A stretch of DNA of 8,572 nt from Accumulibacter sp. (GTDB lineage Bacteria; Pseudomonadota; Gammaproteobacteria; Burkholderiales; Rhodocyclaceae). Positions 7,045 to 8,572 of this stretch are shown here, piece after piece. The DNA is taken from contig JAISDL010000204.1 of NCBI GenBank assembly GCA_031264825.1, positions 1-8,572 of the forward strand, read 5' to 3'. The notes below the pieces were generated by a model. It saw nothing but the letters and a program-made list of their open reading frames with translations, was not told the origin of the DNA and made no database searches. The position numbers were made by a program, and so were the translations under genes. Position 1 is the stretch's first letter. The number at the start of each line of letters is the position of its first letter.

Positions 7045-7156
7045 GCTTGGAGCGAACCGAACCGGCGCGGAGCTTCCGCCGCGAAAGACCGGCCCGGCAG
7101 CTTGCGGAGGCTTCCAGGCTTCGACCGGAAAAGGAATCTACCGAAGGACAGTTTCG

Positions 7157-8104
7157 ATGAGCGATCCGCCGACTTTAAGCCTCGCGCGCTTTTACGAAGA
7201 CAACGCCGACAGACTCAATCTCGCCGTGGAGGCCGGCGAAGACCGCTTCGTCGCGCTCGAAAAAGAAGAAGGTTTCGCCGCGGACATGATCGGCCACCTC
7301 AACGCGATCCACAGCCGACGCATCCAGGTCATCGGAAAAACCGAATGCCTCTGGATCGAAAAAGCGGGCGTCGACCGTTGGCGAGACCTGATCGAAGGAA
7401 TCGTCGCACAAAAACCGCCGGCGATCGTTGTTTCCGACGGCGTCGAAACGCCGCCTTTCGTACGCGAACTTTGTGAAACTTCGCGTACGCCGCTCTTCAC
7501 GACGCAAAGATCGACTTCCGAGACGATCGAAGTCCTGCGCCTCTATCTGTCTCGGCATTTCTCGGCGACCGCGTCGGTCCACGGCGTCTTCATGGACGTT
7601 TTCGGCATCGGCGTCCTGATCACCGGAGAATCGGGGATCGGAAAAAGCGAACTCGCGCTCGAACTCGTTTCGCGCGGGCACGGACTCGTCGCCGACGACG
7701 TCGTCAAACTGTCGCGGATTTCACCGATGATCATCGAAGGGCGCTGCCCGGACATGCTGCGCGACTACCTCGAAGTCCGTGGCCTCGGATTGCTGAACAT
7801 TCGCACGATCTACGGCGAAACCGCCGCGCGCCGCAAGATGAAACTCCGCCTGATCGTACACCTCGTACACGCGCCGTCCGACGACGAGGTCTCGCGGCTG
7901 CCGTCCGAAATGCAATCGCAGGAAATGCTCGGCGTTCCGGTGCGAAAGCTGTTGCTGCACGTTGCGCCCGGACGCAACCTCGCCGTCCTCGTCGAAGCCG
8001 CCGTGCGCATCCGCATCCTTCAGCTCCGCGGGATCAACGGCACCGAAGAATTCATCGCGCGCCACCGTCGGGCGATGCAAGCGCCGCTCGACCCCAATAT
8101 CTGA
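7157..8104 (+). CDS. hprK: HPr(Ser) kinase/phosphorylase
   Basis: HprK phosphorylates the phosphocarrier HPr on a regulatory serine and removes the phosphate again, tuning PTS-linked carbon and nitrogen signalling. The product has 315 residues (family about 310). The N-terminal domain spans about 1-130. The catalytic domain has His142 in ASVHGVFMDVFG, P-loop GESGIGKS at 157-164, Asp180/Asp181 in GLVADDVV, the family signature EVRGLGLLNI at 207-216, and a C-terminal PVRKLLLHVAPGRNLAVLVE segment that resembles the bifunctional-enzyme region. I chose ATG 7157 because GAAGGA lies about 8 nt upstream and the protein then begins at the family's usual place. The frame is open back to 7043, but that part is not HprK-like. 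ptsN, usually between hpf and hprK, is missing. A 10-bp inverted repeat lies at codons about 101-111. Confidence 0.95.
   Translation: MSDPPTLSLARFYEDNADRLNLAVEAGEDRFVALEKEEGFAADMIGHLNAIHSRRIQVIGKTECLWIEKAGVDRWRDLIEGIVAQKPPAIVVSDGVETPPFVRELCETSRTPLFTTQRSTSETIEVLRLYLSRHFSATASVHGVFMDVFGIGVLITGESGIGKSELALELVSRGHGLVADDVVKLSRISPMIIEGRCPDMLRDYLEVRGLGLLNIRTIYGETAARRKMKLRLIVHLVHAPSDDEVSRLPSEMQSQEMLGVPVRKLLLHVAPGRNLAVLVEAAVRIRILQLRGINGTEEFIARHRRAMQAPLDPNI
7459..7489 (+). repeat. Perfect 10-bp inverted repeat inside hprK
   Basis: CGTACGCGAA (7459-7468) and TTCGCGTACG (7480-7489) flank an 11-nt spacer. In RNA this would be a stable stem within the N-terminal domain coding region; in DNA it has the form of a dyad operator site. 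No T-run follows. It encodes an ordinary stretch of HprK (FVRELCETSRT), so the symmetry may be accidental. Confidence 0.4.
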
Positions 8105-8149
8105 TTTCGTTCGAACCCGCCGGCCGGTTTTGTTGCGCCGCCGGGGCTT

Positions 8150-8572
8150 TCAGAGCGTCTCCAGGTGCGCGTCTTTCTTGAGGAAGCCGATCGGCGCGGC
8201 GTAGACCGGAGCTTCCGTCGCATCGAAGGCTTCGCTGTCCGTCTCCGTGAGCATCGAATCGAGTCCTCGGAAGTCGAAGAGCGCGTTATCCGCCAGATGC
8301 GAAAGGACGACGTTCTGCATCGCCGAAAAAACCGATTCGGTCCGCCCCGGATAACGCGCGTCCCACTCCGCCATCATCTCGCGGACCTTCTGCCGCTGGA
8401 GATTGTTCTGCGAGCCGCACAGCGTACAGGGGACGATCGGAAACCCCATTCCGCGCGCGTAGCGCGCGATCTCGTCTTCACCGCAGTACGCGAGCGGGCG
8501 AATGACGACGTGGCGCGCGTCGTCGGTCAGCAGTTTGGGCGGCATGCCCTTCAATTTCCCGCCGAAAAAAAG
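8150..8572 (-). CDS. ttcA: tRNA 2-thiocytidine biosynthesis protein TtcA, C-terminal part
   Basis: TtcA is an iron-sulfur PP-loop enzyme that thiolates cytidine 32 in several tRNAs, including tRNA-Arg species. Only about 140 C-terminal residues are inside the window; the frame continues past the right edge (LFFGGKLKGMPPKLL, where the codon at 8552-8554 is TTG, an internal Leu and not a start). Recognisable parts are VVIRPLAYCGEDEIARYA, the PCTLCGSQNNLQRQ block carrying the third Fe-S cysteine, the DARYPGRTESVFSAMQNVVLSHL helix, and NALFDFRGLD. The PP-loop SGGKDS and the first CxxC pair would lie beyond the edge. After the conserved LFDF, the tail of about 45 residues is variable and acidic. 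It converges on hprK with a 45-bp gap in which I see only a weak GC-rich pairing. Confidence 0.95.
   Translation of the reverse strand, partial: LFFGGKLKGMPPKLLTDDARHVVIRPLAYCGEDEIARYARGMGFPIVPCTLCGSQNNLQRQKVREMMAEWDARYPGRTESVFSAMQNVVLSHLADNALFDFRGLDSMLTETDSEAFDATEAPVYAAPIGFLKKDAHLETL

Noticed and set aside
7043..7156. N-terminally extended HprK starting at 7043
   Set aside because: The ATG lies inside the hairpin stem, has no Shine-Dalgarno sequence, and the extra 38 residues are not HprK-like; ATG 7157 has GAAGGA at good spacing.
8105..8149. Bidirectional terminator between hprK and ttcA
   Set aside because: Only a 5-bp CCGGC/GCCGG stem with a 15-nt loop can be drawn, with mismatches beyond it; CCGGCCGG followed by TTTT leaves no loop.

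Overview
The window is a GC-rich piece of bacterial chromosome. It looks like a Gram-negative proteobacterium, most likely a betaproteobacterium of the Burkholderiales (a Sutterellaceae-like lineage is possible). The basis is the combination of RecA/RecX, the LPS-export ATPase LptB, sigma-54 (RpoN), a short hibernation factor Hpf, a proteobacterial-type HPr kinase (HprK) and TtcA. The rpoN-hpf-hprK order is typical of betaproteobacteria. No mobile element, CRISPR array or rRNA is visible.

Left third, minus strand (1-2690). Two genes are transcribed leftward and probably form an operon: a 243-residue coiled-coil protein (1630-2361), then a large single-pass membrane protein that starts to enter an OmpA-like domain where the window ends (1-1607). 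Both open with a similar 'L-R-x-L-L-x-G' segment. The coiled-coil protein contains five consecutive 11-residue repeats. I recognise the family pairing but know of no defined function; this is the least characterised part of the window. To its right are a minus-strand tRNA-Arg(CCG) with an encoded CCA end, a terminator-like hairpin downstream of it and a fair promoter upstream of it.

Centre and right, plus strand (2798-8104). A tightly packed gene string runs recA - recX - lptB - rpoN - small ORF - hpf - hprK. recA/recX overlap as TGATG and recX/lptB as ATGA. The lptB-rpoN gap holds a 16-codon ORF whose stop overlaps the rpoN start. The rpoN-hpf gap holds a 40-residue ORF with a strong Shine-Dalgarno sequence and a stop that overlaps the hpf ribosome-binding site. 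Ribosomes could therefore pass from recA to hpf almost without a break, linking DNA repair, outer-membrane biogenesis, alternative sigma factor and ribosome hibernation in one transcription unit. Compared with the common betaproteobacterial layout (lptC-lptA-lptB-rpoN-hpf-ptsN-hprK), lptC, lptA and ptsN are absent here and recA-recX sits in front. No CTG-N8/10-CAG SOS box is visible in front of recA.

Right edge, minus strand (8150-8572). The C-terminal part of ttcA converges on hprK, with a 45-bp gap and no convincing terminator.

Functions of the named genes rest on conserved motifs read directly from the translations. Promoters, hairpin roles and the two small ORFs are inferences.
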